Shown: positions 26,788-37,047 of the stretch, piece after piece | How positions within the stretch are numbered: position 1 is the first letter of the stretch | How the letters are laid out: each line of letters begins with the position of its first letter | Source: UBA8401 sp041665525 | GTDB lineage: Bacteria; Bacteroidota; Ignavibacteria; UBA10030; UBA8401 | DNA length: 64,000 bases | Reading direction: 5' to 3' | NCBI GenBank assembly: GCA_041665525.1 | Contig: JBAYIS010000010.1 | Location: forward strand, 1-64,000 | Notes under the pieces: model-generated | Seen by the model: the letters and a program-made list of their open reading frames with translations, nothing else | Told to the model about the DNA's origin: nothing | The model's database searches: none | Program-made: the position numbers and the translations under genes

Positions 26788-28590
26788 ATGGGAAGACAAG
26801 AAACACTCGGATTTGTCCTAATCGCCGCCGTTCTGATGGCGTGGATGTATTTTACGTCGCCGGCCCGGCAGCCGCAACAGACACTGCCGGCGGCAACACA
26901 TACCTTCGCCGATTCGGTGGTGAAACAACAGCCGCACAAAGAAGAAACAACAATCGTGCAGCCACAAACCGCACAGCCTTCCGCACAACAGAAGAGCGAG
27001 ATGTACGGGAAATATTTTTCCGGTACCGAGAGCGGCCGCGAACAGATTTTTACAATTGAAACGGAAAACTACATTGCCGAACTTTCCACCAAAGGGGGCG
27101 CGGTAAAACAATGGACGCTGAAGAAACACCTGACGTGGGATAACCATCCCGTACAGTTGGTGACCGACGACCGAGGGGATTTCAACATCCTTTTTACCAC
27201 CACCGACGGCCGGATGATCAACACAAGGAATCATTTTTTTGCTACGCAGATCCCGTTCGGCGGCAAGGTTGTGCTTTCCGGCGACGACCAATACGTTGTT
27301 ACCTTCACGCTGAATGCTTCCGAAGGAAGGATCGTGAAAAAACTGACGTTCAAGAACACGGCATATGATTTTGACGCAGACCTGTCGTTTGAGGGAATGC
27401 AAAATGTTGTCGCCAATTACGAATATCAGATTTTGTGGGAAAGCGGCATCAAATATACCGAATACAACAGCGTTGACGAATCGAATCTTGCCGCAGCGTA
27501 TACCTACGGTGGCGGTGAATTGAAAGAGGTCAACGCATCATCCAGTGGCGATAATCCGAAAGAGGATCCTTCCGGTCAGACCGAATGGGTGGCGCTGCGG
27601 AACAAGTATTTTGCCGTTGCAATTCTTGCACAGGATAAAAAAGCATCCGGTGCGTATTTGGAAGGGCAGCACATTACCGCGGATGCGGGTGGAGTCGTCG
27701 AAAAATACTCTATCGCATTGAAGTATCCATTTAAGAACACGGCAAACGAAACCGCGAAAGTATCCACGTACATCGGTCCGTTGGAATTCTCCACTATCAA
27801 GGGATACAGTCGCGACCTGGACAAGATTATGTCTCTCGGATGGTCGTGGATCCGCCCGATCACAGAATACATCTTTATCCCTCTTTTCCGTCTTCTGCAT
27901 TCTGTGATATCGAACTACGGACTCGTAATTATTATTTTCTCCATTCTCATTAAACTGGCATTACAACCATTGACAAAATCCAGCATGAATTCCATGCGCA
28001 GGATGCAAAAATTACAGCCAATGATGCAGGAGATCCGCGAGAAGCACAAGAGCGACGCACAGCAAATGAATATCCAGATCATGAAGCTGTACAAAGATTA
28101 TGGCGTAAATCCAGCCGGCGGATGTCTGCCGCTGTTGCTGCAGCTGCCGATCCTTTATGCATTGTATTCGCTTTTCACGGCATCCATCGAACTGCGTCAG
28201 GAACCATTCATTCTGTGGATTACCGATCTTTCGGTTCCCGACGTTCTTGTTTCACTTCCGTTCACCGTGCCGTTGCTCGGCAACTTCGTCAGCGGTTTGA
28301 CGCTTGCGATGGGAATTACGATGTTCGTCCAGCAGAAACAAACAGTTACCGATCCGACCCAGAAAGCGATGGTCTGGATGATGCCTATCATGATGACGAT
28401 TATGTTCAACCATTTTCCTTCTGGTTTGAACCTGTATTATTTTGTCTTCAATCTGCTCTCCATAGGACAACAGTGGTATTTCAATCAACGCCACAAGGAT
28501 GAGCCATTGCAGAAGATTCCGGAACACAAGCGGAAAGCAGGATTTATGGAACGGATGCAGCAGAAGCTTCCCCAGCAATCAAAAAAGTAA
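26788..28590 (+). CDS. yidC: Membrane protein insertase YidC
   Basis: A 600-residue protein: an N-terminal membrane anchor (about 7-21), a Gln/Pro/Thr-rich linker, a large periplasmic beta-sandwich P1 domain (about 85-345), then the five-helix insertase core with the usual sequence FSILIKLALQPLTKSSMNSM, GGCLPLLLQLPILYALYSLF, MTIMFNHFPSGLNLYYFVFN. It inserts and folds inner-membrane proteins alone or with SecYEG. The basic tail (KRKAGFMERMQQKL) may contact the ribosome. It ends the rpmH operon. Confidence 0.96.
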   Translation: MGRQETLGFVLIAAVLMAWMYFTSPARQPQQTLPAATHTFADSVVKQQPHKEETTIVQPQTAQPSAQQKSEMYGKYFSGTESGREQIFTIETENYIAELSTKGGAVKQWTLKKHLTWDNHPVQLVTDDRGDFNILFTTTDGRMINTRNHFFATQIPFGGKVVLSGDDQYVVTFTLNASEGRIVKKLTFKNTAYDFDADLSFEGMQNVVANYEYQILWESGIKYTEYNSVDESNLAAAYTYGGGELKEVNASSSGDNPKEDPSGQTEWVALRNKYFAVAILAQDKKASGAYLEGQHITADAGGVVEKYSIALKYPFKNTANETAKVSTYIGPLEFSTIKGYSRDLDKIMSLGWSWIRPITEYIFIPLFRLLHSVISNYGLVIIIFSILIKLALQPLTKSSMNSMRRMQKLQPMMQEIREKHKSDAQQMNIQIMKLYKDYGVNPAGGCLPLLLQLPILYALYSLFTASIELRQEPFILWITDLSVPDVLVSLPFTVPLLGNFVSGLTLAMGITMFVQQKQTVTDPTQKAMVWMMPIMMTIMFNHFPSGLNLYYFVFNLLSIGQQWYFNQRHKDEPLQKIPEHKRKAGFMERMQQKLPQQSKK

Positions 28591-28610
28591 ACAAGACCAC
28601 GCCAAAGAAA

Positions 28611-28639
28611 AAACTCCCGACGATTACCGCCGGGAGTTT
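28611..28639. terminator. Bidirectional terminator between yidC and kdpE
   Basis: AAACTCCCG and CGGGAGTTT form a nine-pair stem with an 11-base loop. The plus side is followed by TGTTTTAAA, the minus side by TTTTCTTTGG. It lies between convergent genes. Confidence 0.85.
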
Positions 28640-28699
28640 TGTTTTAAAGTACCTTCTGGATAGAAAGCTTGTTCTCGTCCCTTGCAGACAAACGAAAGA

Positions 28700-29416
28700 C
28701 TACTCAATCCGATCATCCGTCTCGCCATTATCAACATTCAAACGGTACCCGATACCGGATTCTGTTAAAAACAATGTCGGGTTGTTCGGATCATCTTCCA
28801 GCTTTTTCCTGAGCTGTCCGAGATACACACGGGTATATTGTGATTCCCCTTCAAATTTTGGTCCCCAGACCTGTTGCAGAATGAAATTGTGTGTCAGCAC
28901 CTTTCCCGCATTCCGGATAAACAATGACAACAAAGAAAACTCCGTTGGTGTAAGTTTCACCGGAAGATCGTTTTTCGACACCGTATACCGTTCCAGATCT
29001 ACAACCAGCGAGCCAAAAGAAAAAACAGGGCTCTTCTGTAATGCAGAATTATATGTGCGAAGAGCAGTTCGTACCCGGGCAATCAATTCACCGCCACGGA
29101 AAGGTTTGGTAAGATAATCGTTCGCCCCCTCATCCAGGGCGGTGATGATATCCTGTTCATCAGTACGGGCAGAAAGTATGATTATAGGATATCGGACCCA
29201 GGTTCTCAACTTTTTCAGCACAGCAACACCATCCATATCCGGCAGGCCAAGATCGAGAATCATCAGATCGAACCGTGACGATTCGGAAATTCGAACCGCA
29301 TCATCGCCGTTTTCGGCCAGGGTAATCTTATACCCCTCTTTCTCCAGCGTCGATTTCAACAACCGGCGCATCTGTATTTCGTCATCAACTATCAAAATGG
29401 AAGGATCGTTTGCCAT
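28700..29416 (-). CDS. kdpE: Response regulator KdpE
   Basis: A 238-residue OmpR-type regulator: receiver with phosphoacceptor Asp55 (LMILDLGLPDMDG) and Lys (YLTKPFRGGEL), then a winged-helix domain (LTPTEFSLLSLFIRNAGKVL, YTRVYLGQLRKKLEDDPNNP). It begins three bases after kdpD, so they are co-transcribed. With KdpD it should activate the kdp promoter under potassium limitation or osmotic stress. Confidence 0.93.
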   Translation of the reverse strand: MANDPSILIVDDEIQMRRLLKSTLEKEGYKITLAENGDDAVRISESSRFDLMILDLGLPDMDGVAVLKKLRTWVRYPIIILSARTDEQDIITALDEGANDYLTKPFRGGELIARVRTALRTYNSALQKSPVFSFGSLVVDLERYTVSKNDLPVKLTPTEFSLLSLFIRNAGKVLTHNFILQQVWGPKFEGESQYTRVYLGQLRKKLEDDPNNPTLFLTESGIGYRLNVDNGETDDRIE

Positions 29417-29419
29417 AGA

Positions 29420-32101
29420 TTACACCGTGGATGAATGTGTTTCAACAGGAATCGTGATTGTGAACGACGCACCACCCGTGGGAACATTGGCCGCGACGAT
29501 CGTACCCCGATGTGCCTCAACATATCCTTTCACGATGGATAGACCGAGCCCGGTCCCGCCGGTCCTGGTGCCGGGCACACGATAAAATTTGTTGAATAGA
29601 TGTTTCAAAGCATCATCCGGAAACCCGGGGCCGGTATCACTCAAAGAAAGAATACAATATGATTCATCCGTCTTTGCCGCCATCGTAATGGTGCTGTCAG
29701 GTTGCGTATACAGCGATGCATTATATAAAAGATTAAGCAACACCTGTTCCATCAAACCGTAATCAAGTTTCACAAGCGGCATATTCTCCGGTACAACGAT
29801 GTTCACCGTATGGCCCCGCAATTCTTTTTCCATCTTATTTACCGAAGATCGGAACAGATCGTTCACATCGCACCAATCCAACCGCGGCGCGAGTTGGCCG
29901 GATTCCAGCCTGGTCATATCCAGTAAATTTTCCACAAGGCGGTTCAGTCGCTCTGCCGCGGTGTGGATCTCGTCAAGAAGTTCTTGGGGGTGATATTTTG
30001 CAAGCGATTCTGCTGCGCCAATAATGGCGGCAATCGGTGTGCGGAGCTCATGCGAAATAGAATTGAACAGCGTGCGGTACAATTTTTCCGATTCTGCATA
30101 CACCACCGTCCTTTTGGCCAGCTCGTTCAATTGTTCGCGCTCCAGCGTTGATGCGATTTGCGCTATAAAATTCTGCAGCAAGGTTTCCTGATCGATGGAA
30201 AACGGTTTATCGCTTTTACTTCGCACCCCAATCACACCCAGCGGATAGCGCGGTCCAGAGATCGGATAATACGTTGCCTCAGTAGAAGGAAGTGTATCGG
30301 TGAACCTCCCCGCTTTTCTTTCGTTCCAATAGACCCATGCGGCTACGCCGAACTCTTTTTCATTAACCGCGTACATGCTGGAATTGTGCGCCGCAGAAAA
30401 AATATCACCGTCCGGTTGGCTGAGGAAGATCGTAACATCCGACGAAAAGAAGTCGGAAATATTATTCACCGCCGCTATCGCTACTTCGTCCTGTGTTTTC
30501 GCGGCAGTTAATTGTTTCGTTAAAGCGAACAGCGCCGAAGAATGTTTTTCACGCAATCGCACCGTTTTTTCCCGCACCCGTATCCGGGCCGTAAGCGTGC
30601 CGGTCACCGCCGCAATAGCGAAATATGCCAGGAACATCAGAATGTCCTGCGGCAATCCGATTGCGAACGTAAATTGAGGAGGGATATAGAAAAAATTCCA
30701 CAGCATAGCACTCATGCCCGCCGCAAGAAGCACGGGTCCGACGCCGAATTTCAGCGGAAGCAGCACAACAATCAGCAGCAGGATCATTGAAATAGTCTGA
30801 TAACCAAGATACCCCGAGAACGGATAACAAATCAGCGCCGAAATAAAAATAATGGAAGCAGAAACAGTATATTGAGCAATTCCGGAATGGAATTCGGGCA
30901 GAGGAATTGATTTTGTCCGCGGACGATGTTCGTCATGCGCACCGATGACATACACATCCAGATCGCCGCTCTCATCGATCAACCGGTCCAGTAATGACGA
31001 GGAAAGGAACGACCGGGCCGCGGTTTTGCCGATCAGAATTTGAGTGGCATTGTGATGGTGCGCCATTCGCACCAACGCGCTTGCAATATCGTCGTCCGCC
31101 GTTGTGAAGATCTCGGCGCCGAGATCTGCCGCCAGTTTGATATTACTATTCAACAGTTTTTTTGCTTCATCCGAAATCGTTTTAGAAGTTTCTACGTAGA
31201 CGGCAACCCACGTTGCGTTCAGCGTATACGCCATTCTTCGCGCCCAACGGATTAGTGATACCGTTGATGGACTTGGGCTAATGCCGACCAGCAGGCGCTG
31301 TCCTGATTTCCATGTTGCCGTGATCCGTTCGGACTGCATATAATCACGAAGTTGATGGTCTACCCGTTCCGCAGTGATCCGGAGTGACATTTCGCGAAGC
31401 GCAGTAAGATTCCCCTTGCGAAAAAAGTTTTGCACCGCATGCCGGGATCGCTCCGGTGTGTAAACCTTTCCCTCCTCAAGCCGTTTCAAGAGGTCCTCGG
31501 GGGAGATATCAATCAGTTCAACTTCATCCGCCTGTTCAAAAATCGAATCAGGAACGGTTTCTCGCACGATCGATCCGCTGATCTGGGCAACGGTGTCCGC
31601 CCTGCTTTCGAGATGCTGAACATTGAGCGTTGTATACACATCAATGCCGCGATCCAGAAGTTCCAACACATCCTGATATCGCCTGCCGTGACGACTGGTG
31701 GGTGCATTGCTATGAGCGAGTTCATCAACAAGTACCACCTTTGGTCTGCGGGTAATCACCGCATCCAGGTCCATTTCTTCCATTCCAATTCCGCGGTATT
31801 CAATTTTTTTTCGCGGGAGAATTTCGAATCCCGTAACAAGTGCTTCAGTTTCCGGCCTGTTATGCGATTCGATGTAGCCGATAACGATATCGATGCCTTT
31901 CGATTTCACCTCCTGGGCCGATTTCAGCATTTCGTACGTTTTTCCGGCGCCGGCGGACATGCCGAAGAATATCTTTAGTTTGCCCCTCTTGGAATGTTCC
32001 TCTTCCTTCTTCAAAGCGCTCAGAAGCGCGTCAGGATCGGGTCGGTATGGTGCAGGTGATTCCATGGGTACGAATATAACGATTCGTTCGTCGAAGTTCA
32101 T
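29420..32101 (-). CDS. kdpD: Osmosensitive potassium-channel histidine kinase KdpD
   Basis: An 893-residue sensor: the KdpD N-terminal domain with a Walker-like GMSAGAGKT and KRGKLKIFF, a universal-stress-like segment (about 240-370), four membrane helices (about 400-505), a GAF region, and HisKA (SISHELRTPIAAIIGAAESL) plus ATPase (GPGFPDDALKHLFNKFYRVP, GTGLGLSIVKGYVEAHRG). The start at 32101 overlaps the stop of the small gene before it (ATGA); GTG 32116 or ATG 32065 are possible. It senses low potassium and phosphorylates KdpE. Confidence 0.93.
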   Translation of the reverse strand: MNFDERIVIFVPMESPAPYRPDPDALLSALKKEEEHSKRGKLKIFFGMSAGAGKTYEMLKSAQEVKSKGIDIVIGYIESHNRPETEALVTGFEILPRKKIEYRGIGMEEMDLDAVITRRPKVVLVDELAHSNAPTSRHGRRYQDVLELLDRGIDVYTTLNVQHLESRADTVAQISGSIVRETVPDSIFEQADEVELIDISPEDLLKRLEEGKVYTPERSRHAVQNFFRKGNLTALREMSLRITAERVDHQLRDYMQSERITATWKSGQRLLVGISPSPSTVSLIRWARRMAYTLNATWVAVYVETSKTISDEAKKLLNSNIKLAADLGAEIFTTADDDIASALVRMAHHHNATQILIGKTAARSFLSSSLLDRLIDESGDLDVYVIGAHDEHRPRTKSIPLPEFHSGIAQYTVSASIIFISALICYPFSGYLGYQTISMILLLIVVLLPLKFGVGPVLLAAGMSAMLWNFFYIPPQFTFAIGLPQDILMFLAYFAIAAVTGTLTARIRVREKTVRLREKHSSALFALTKQLTAAKTQDEVAIAAVNNISDFFSSDVTIFLSQPDGDIFSAAHNSSMYAVNEKEFGVAAWVYWNERKAGRFTDTLPSTEATYYPISGPRYPLGVIGVRSKSDKPFSIDQETLLQNFIAQIASTLEREQLNELAKRTVVYAESEKLYRTLFNSISHELRTPIAAIIGAAESLAKYHPQELLDEIHTAAERLNRLVENLLDMTRLESGQLAPRLDWCDVNDLFRSSVNKMEKELRGHTVNIVVPENMPLVKLDYGLMEQVLLNLLYNASLYTQPDSTITMAAKTDESYCILSLSDTGPGFPDDALKHLFNKFYRVPGTRTGGTGLGLSIVKGYVEAHRGTIVAANVPTGGASFTITIPVETHSSTV

Positions 32102-32253
32102 AGTAATTGGAAACACTGTTCGAATTCACAGCGAACGATGTTTTTTGATACCCCTTGCGCGGTATCGACTGCAGCCGGTCTTTTTTCTTCACAACAGAGT
32201 CTGGACAAAGCGAACATAATAAGCGCAAAAAGAACGATGAGAAATCCTTTCAT
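32098..32253 (-). CDS. Small protein between kdpC and kdpD
   Basis: A 51-residue frame starting MKGFLIVLFALIMFALSRLC with AGGAG nine bases before the ATG. The first 20 residues look like a signal or membrane segment, followed by a hydrophilic tail with two more cysteines. Its stop overlaps the kdpD ATG. In some kdp clusters a porin-type gene sits here, so this could be the remnant signal sequence of such a gene, or a genuine small Kdp-linked membrane peptide. Confidence 0.45.
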   Translation of the reverse strand: MKGFLIVLFALIMFALSRLCCEEKRPAAVDTAQGVSKNIVRCEFEQCFQLL

Positions 32254-32296
32254 ACCAACGACTCCTGATTGAACTTCACATGCCATACTCTGGTTT

Positions 32297-32878
32297 TCAT
32301 TTTCGATCCAATTCATCCAATGCAATATTTACCATCAAAACGTTAACACGCGGATTGCCGAACAATTCCATTTCCGGACCCTGTATAAAACGCTCCACTA
32401 AAATTTTGAAGGATGCAGTTTGTTCAGGACTAAATCCCCGCGTTCGTGCAATGCGCTTCATCTGCAATCGTGCCCCCTCAGGCGAAATGTGAGGATCAAC
32501 CCCGCTTGCAGAGGAAAAAAGCATCTCCGTGGGAACCACGATCTCTTCGGCGAGGTTGTTTTGAATTCTAAACCTTACGGACCGGTCTTTTGCAGAATCT
32601 GCCATCCGAGTATCTGTCGGACCCCAGTTCGTTCCGCCGGATGGGAGGGGATTGTAGTCTATTCCGGACGGACGAGAATGGAAATATTTGTCAGCGGTAA
32701 ATTTTTGTCCAATAAGTTCTGAACCGATAATACCACCGTTCTTTTCAACAAGACTGCCTTTCGCCTGATATGGAAACAAGGAGGCCGCGAGAAAGGTCAT
32801 TGCGACAGGATAAATAATTCCAGTAAGCACGGTCATCGTCAGTAAAAGGCGAACCGCCGGGAAAATGTACGTTTTCAT
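32297..32878 (-). CDS. kdpC: Potassium-transporting ATPase subunit KdpC
   Basis: A 193-residue protein with one N-terminal membrane helix (VRLLLTMTVLTGIIYPVAMT) and a periplasmic domain containing GSELIGQKFTADKYFHSRPS, SGGTNWGPTD, SASGVDPHISPEGARLQMKR, all signature KdpC blocks. It stabilises the KdpFABC complex and assists ATP affinity. It starts inside the kdpB stop (four-base overlap). Confidence 0.95.
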   Translation of the reverse strand: MKTYIFPAVRLLLTMTVLTGIIYPVAMTFLAASLFPYQAKGSLVEKNGGIIGSELIGQKFTADKYFHSRPSGIDYNPLPSGGTNWGPTDTRMADSAKDRSVRFRIQNNLAEEIVVPTEMLFSSASGVDPHISPEGARLQMKRIARTRGFSPEQTASFKILVERFIQGPEMELFGNPRVNVLMVNIALDELDRK

Positions 32879-34965
32879 GTCAATCCCAATCCAACAATAA
32901 TAAGGTCGATGAATTTTATACCAATGAACGGTACGATAATGCCCCCCAATCCGTAGACAAGCAAATTCCTTTTCAATGCCGAGTTGGCACCAACGGCGCG
33001 GTATCGCACCCCCTGTAACGCAAGAGGTATCAATGCAACAATAATCAGCGCATTAAAAATTACCGCACTCAAGATGGCGCTTTGCGGCGAGGCAAGATTC
33101 ATGATATTCAATGAAGAGAGAGACCCAGCAGAAAAAGAGGAAGAGGCATATAAATTTCCGACCATTGCCGGGATGATAGCAAAATATTTTGCAACATCGT
33201 TGGCAATACTGAACGTTGTCAACGCGCCGCGCGTCATGAGCAGTTGTTTTCCCGTTTCCACAACTTCGATCAGTTTTGTCGGATTTGAATCGAGGTCCAC
33301 CATGTTGCCCGCTTCGCGGGCCGCCTGGGTGCCGCTGTTCATTGCGATACCGACATCTGCTTGCGCAAGAGCGGGAGCATCATTCGTACCGTCGCCGATC
33401 ATTCCAACAAGCTTTCCATTCGCCTGTTCATCGCGGATGCGTTTCAATTTATCTTCCGGCCGCGCCTCGGCGATAAAATCGTCCACTCCCGCTTCGGCGG
33501 CAATTGCCGCTGCCGTCAACGGATTATCGCCCGTGATCATGACGGTTTTAATTCCCATCTGCCGCAATTGTACGAATCGTTCTTTAATCCCACCTTTGAC
33601 AACATCCTTCAATTGAATAACACCAAGGACGACCCCGTTTTCCGCTACCACCAACGGAGTAGAACCTTTTCGTGCTATATCGTCGACAACAGATTGCACT
33701 TCTTTCGGAAAAGAACCCCCATTATTATTCACAAATATTTTGATTGCGTCAGCCGAGCCTTTTCGGATGGCCCGTTCGATCGACTGCCCTTCCGTTGAAA
33801 AATCCACTCCGCTCATACGGGCTTGCGCAGAAAACGGAATAAAACGCCCTGCTATATCCGAAACATCCCTGCCTCGCAAACGGAATCTCTCTTTCGCAAG
33901 GATGACGATCGATCGCCCTTCGGGCGTTTCATCTGCCAGAGACGAAAGTTGGGCCGCATTAGCGAGACGCTCCGCCGAAATACCGGGTGCCGGAATGAAT
34001 TCCGTTGCCATGCGGTTACCCAGTGTGATTGTGCCAGTTTTATCGAGTAAAAGAACATCCACATCGCCGGCTGCTTCCGCGGCGCGTCCGCTTGTTGCAA
34101 TAACATTCTTTCGGATTAGACGATCCATACCGCTGATGCCGATTGCACTTAACAGTCCGCCGATAGTCGTCGGGATTAAGCAGACCAGTAGCGCAATAAG
34201 CACGGGCAATGTCGTTAAAGCGCCACCCGCATGTCCGGATGAATTATCAGCGTATTGCACATACGCAGGAAGGGTTGCGACAACCAAAAGAAAAATAATT
34301 GTCAGTGCCGAAAGCAGAATGGTCAACGCAATTTCGTTCGGCGTTTTTTGCCGTTTCGATCCTTCTACGAGAGAGATGATTCTATCCAGGAACGAACTGC
34401 CCGGCTCCGATGATACTCGAACGACGATCCTGTCGCTTAGCACCTTTGTTCCGCCGGTTACAGAACTACGGTCGTCACCGCTTTCACGAATGACAGGAGC
34501 AGATTCTCCGGTGATCGCCGATTCGTCGACGCTTGCTATTCCTTCAATAATCACCCCGTCGGCGGGAACGATGTCTCCCGCCACACAAATAATGAGATCG
34601 CCTCTTTTTAATTGCGTTGCAGGAACAGAAAGCTCGCCGTTTCCGGTTTTAAATCGCGCAATAAGCTGCGAACGATTTTTCTTTAATGCTTCCGCCTGCG
34701 CCCGGCCCCGACCTTCGGCGACCGCTTCTGCAAAATTTGAAAAGAATACTGTAAACCAAAGCCAAACAGTTATCTGAATATTGAATAAGGACGGCTCCCG
34801 AAAGAGGACAAACGTTGTAACGAAAGAACCCGTGGCGACCACAAACATAACAGGGTTTTTTACCAGGTGTTTTGGATGAAATTTTTTAAGAGAGTCTTTT
34901 AGCGCACGAAGAACGATCTCTCCTGAGAGAAATGAAAGTAAAGGGGATAATGTTTTCGAGTTCAT
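32875..34965 (-). CDS. kdpB: Potassium-transporting ATPase subunit KdpB
   Basis: A 696-residue P-type ATPase. Phosphorylated Asp308 is in LLLDKTGTITLGN, the actuator TGES motif is at 152-155, and hinge motif GDGTNDAPALAQADVGIAMN is present. Seven membrane helices fit the class. KdpB drives potassium uptake by hydrolysing ATP; the Ser of TGES is the inhibitory phosphorylation site in E. coli. It follows kdpA after 65 bases. Confidence 0.96.
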   Translation of the reverse strand: MNSKTLSPLLSFLSGEIVLRALKDSLKKFHPKHLVKNPVMFVVATGSFVTTFVLFREPSLFNIQITVWLWFTVFFSNFAEAVAEGRGRAQAEALKKNRSQLIARFKTGNGELSVPATQLKRGDLIICVAGDIVPADGVIIEGIASVDESAITGESAPVIRESGDDRSSVTGGTKVLSDRIVVRVSSEPGSSFLDRIISLVEGSKRQKTPNEIALTILLSALTIIFLLVVATLPAYVQYADNSSGHAGGALTTLPVLIALLVCLIPTTIGGLLSAIGISGMDRLIRKNVIATSGRAAEAAGDVDVLLLDKTGTITLGNRMATEFIPAPGISAERLANAAQLSSLADETPEGRSIVILAKERFRLRGRDVSDIAGRFIPFSAQARMSGVDFSTEGQSIERAIRKGSADAIKIFVNNNGGSFPKEVQSVVDDIARKGSTPLVVAENGVVLGVIQLKDVVKGGIKERFVQLRQMGIKTVMITGDNPLTAAAIAAEAGVDDFIAEARPEDKLKRIRDEQANGKLVGMIGDGTNDAPALAQADVGIAMNSGTQAAREAGNMVDLDSNPTKLIEVVETGKQLLMTRGALTTFSIANDVAKYFAIIPAMVGNLYASSSFSAGSLSSLNIMNLASPQSAILSAVIFNALIIVALIPLALQGVRYRAVGANSALKRNLLVYGLGGIIVPFIGIKFIDLIIVGLGLT

Positions 34966-35030
34966 ATGTATGCCGTGTCAATGGTACTGCGTTGAGGTTT
35001 TGACCCTTAAAAGTATTTTTGAGTTAGCTA

Positions 35031-36725
35031 TTAGAATAATTGTCCGCCCAGCATCAAAAAATGTTCCATAATCGGTCCGAGAACAAGGGCGGGGAAAAAA
35101 GTGAGCGCCCCAACGATCATTATTGTGCCAAATAGCAGCAAACCAAAAAGAAATGTATCCGTCGGAAAAGTTCCGGAAGAAAAAGGAGTAATATTTTTAT
35201 TCGCGAGACTGCCGGCGATTGCAAGCAGTGGAACGAGAACGCCAAACCTGCCGATAAGCATGACTATTCCCCCCAGAACATTGTAAAAAGGTGTATTTGA
35301 ATTCAATCCGGCAAACGCACTGCCATTATTTCCCGCTTGCGAAGCAAACGCATAGAGGATTTCTGAAAAACCATGAGGGCCGAAATTGTTAATGCTTGTT
35401 GTTCCTAACTCCGAAATGCTTGCAAGTGCGGAGGAAACAAGGATGCATCCACTGGGCAACAGCAAAGCGATCGCGGCCATTCGTACCTCGAACGATTCGA
35501 TCTTTTTACCCAAAAATTCAGGAGTCCTCCCAACCATTAATCCTGCAATAAAAACAGTGAGAAAAATAAACACGAGCATTCCATACATTCCCGCACCAAC
35601 GCCGCCAAAAATTATTTCACCAAGCAAAATATTTAGCAGCGCTACCGCCCCGGATAACGGTGATAGACTGTCGTGCATCGCATTCACCGATCCATTGGAC
35701 GCGCCCGTGGTTGCCACGGACCAGAGAACACTATTTGCAACTCCAAACCTCGTTTCTTTTCCTTCCATCCCTCCGGCGATCCCTGTAACGGGGTTTGCCG
35801 AATATTCCGACCACAGTGAAACGGCAAGTCCGCCGGAAAACATGAAGAACATTACACCCGATACGATCCAGGCGTGTCGTTGTGCTTTCACCATTATGCC
35901 ATAGGTGTAAACGAGCGCAGAGGAAAGGAGCAGGATGGACACCATTTCCAAAAAATTTGAAAGAGGCGTTGGATTTTCGAATGGAAACGCGCTATTCATA
36001 TTAAAGAATCCGCCGCCATTTGTACCGAGCTGTTTAATGGCAATTTGCGATGCGGCGGGTCCAAGAGGGATAATTTGTTGACCGCCTTCCACCGTGGTGA
36101 TTGTCTGATACGATGAAAAATTCTGAACAACTCCTTGACCGACCAACACGATTGTTAACAGTATCGACAATGGAAGAAGAACGTACACCGTAGAGCGCGT
36201 CAGGTCGACCCAGAAATTTCCAATTTCAGTTGTTGTTTTCCGTGCAATACCCCGAGCAAGAGCCAGCATCACCGAAATTCCTGTTGCGGCGCTGACAAAA
36301 TTCTGCACTGTCAAACCGAGCATTTGTGTGAGATAACTCATTGTTACTTCACCTGCATATCCCTGCCAATTTGTGTTTGTCATAAAACTTACAGCGGTAT
36401 TGAAGGAACTGTGCCACGATATGTCTGCTAAATGCTGCGGATTGAGGGGCAATCGGGATTGAAAATATTGCAGCAGGAACACAGCCGCAAAACCGAACAT
36501 ATTAAATGCAATGAGCGCCCACAGATATTTTTTCCAGTGCATTTCTTCACCGGGATCGATACCCGAAAATTTATAAGTCAGGCGTTCCAGCCAACCGAAC
36601 ACCGGAGAAAGAAAAGTGTTTTTTCCCCGAAAAATATTTGCCATGAATTTCCCCAGAAGGGGTGTCAACAGCAATACTACGACAACATACAACACGAGCT
36701 GTATTATTTCCGAAACGGTGATCAA
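35031..36725 (-). CDS. kdpA: Potassium-transporting ATPase potassium-binding subunit KdpA
   Basis: A 564-residue channel-like subunit with about ten membrane helices. Selectivity-filter neighbourhoods such as NTNWQGYAGE, GTNGGGFFNMNSAFPFENPT, TTGASNGSVNAMHD and ASQAGNNGSAFAGLNSNTPF are intact. The best start is a TTG at 36725 (family begins with a helix exactly here); the next in-frame ATG would delete the first helix. It lies 91 bases after kdpF. Confidence 0.95.
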   Translation of the reverse strand: MITVSEIIQLVLYVVVVLLLTPLLGKFMANIFRGKNTFLSPVFGWLERLTYKFSGIDPGEEMHWKKYLWALIAFNMFGFAAVFLLQYFQSRLPLNPQHLADISWHSSFNTAVSFMTNTNWQGYAGEVTMSYLTQMLGLTVQNFVSAATGISVMLALARGIARKTTTEIGNFWVDLTRSTVYVLLPLSILLTIVLVGQGVVQNFSSYQTITTVEGGQQIIPLGPAASQIAIKQLGTNGGGFFNMNSAFPFENPTPLSNFLEMVSILLLSSALVYTYGIMVKAQRHAWIVSGVMFFMFSGGLAVSLWSEYSANPVTGIAGGMEGKETRFGVANSVLWSVATTGASNGSVNAMHDSLSPLSGAVALLNILLGEIIFGGVGAGMYGMLVFIFLTVFIAGLMVGRTPEFLGKKIESFEVRMAAIALLLPSGCILVSSALASISELGTTSINNFGPHGFSEILYAFASQAGNNGSAFAGLNSNTPFYNVLGGIVMLIGRFGVLVPLLAIAGSLANKNITPFSSGTFPTDTFLFGLLLFGTIMIVGALTFFPALVLGPIMEHFLMLGGQLF

Positions 36726-36816
36726 AGTTTTCTTCTTTCTTTTTACCGAAGTCGTAACTTGAAGTTCGCACTATGTTCTATTGGTTCTATTGAGCGAAGA
36801 ATTTGAATAATACCCA

Positions 36817-36894
36817 TTAAAATTTCTCGGGATAAATAAGAGAATAGGTAAGATACATTAGAAGAAGGACGGCAATAATTACACCGAAGACCAT
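36817..36894 (-). CDS. kdpF: Potassium-transporting ATPase small subunit KdpF
   Basis: Only 25 residues: MVFGVIIAVLLLMYLTYSLI followed by YPEKF. One membrane helix with the Y..Y.L..PE.F ending is the KdpF hallmark. AAAGGA lies seven bases before the ATG. KdpF stabilises the pump complex in the lipid bilayer. It is easily missed because of its length. It is the first gene of kdpFABC. Confidence 0.92.
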   Translation of the reverse strand: MVFGVIIAVLLLMYLTYSLIYPEKF

Positions 36895-37047
36895 ATCAAA
36901 TTCCTTTCAGAGTTTTTTCAAAATCCCGTTGTCGTTTGGCGGTACCAACAGGAACAATGTGGCAAACCGGAATCAAAAGGGAAATTCAGAGGAGATAAAA
37001 AGAGGGAAGAAAATCATAAAAAATGCGTAAAGAAATCAACTAGAACC

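Noticed and set aside
29142..29585. Plus-strand frame across the kdpD/kdpE junction
   Set aside because: Covers two well-defined minus-strand genes in antisense; no family resemblance.
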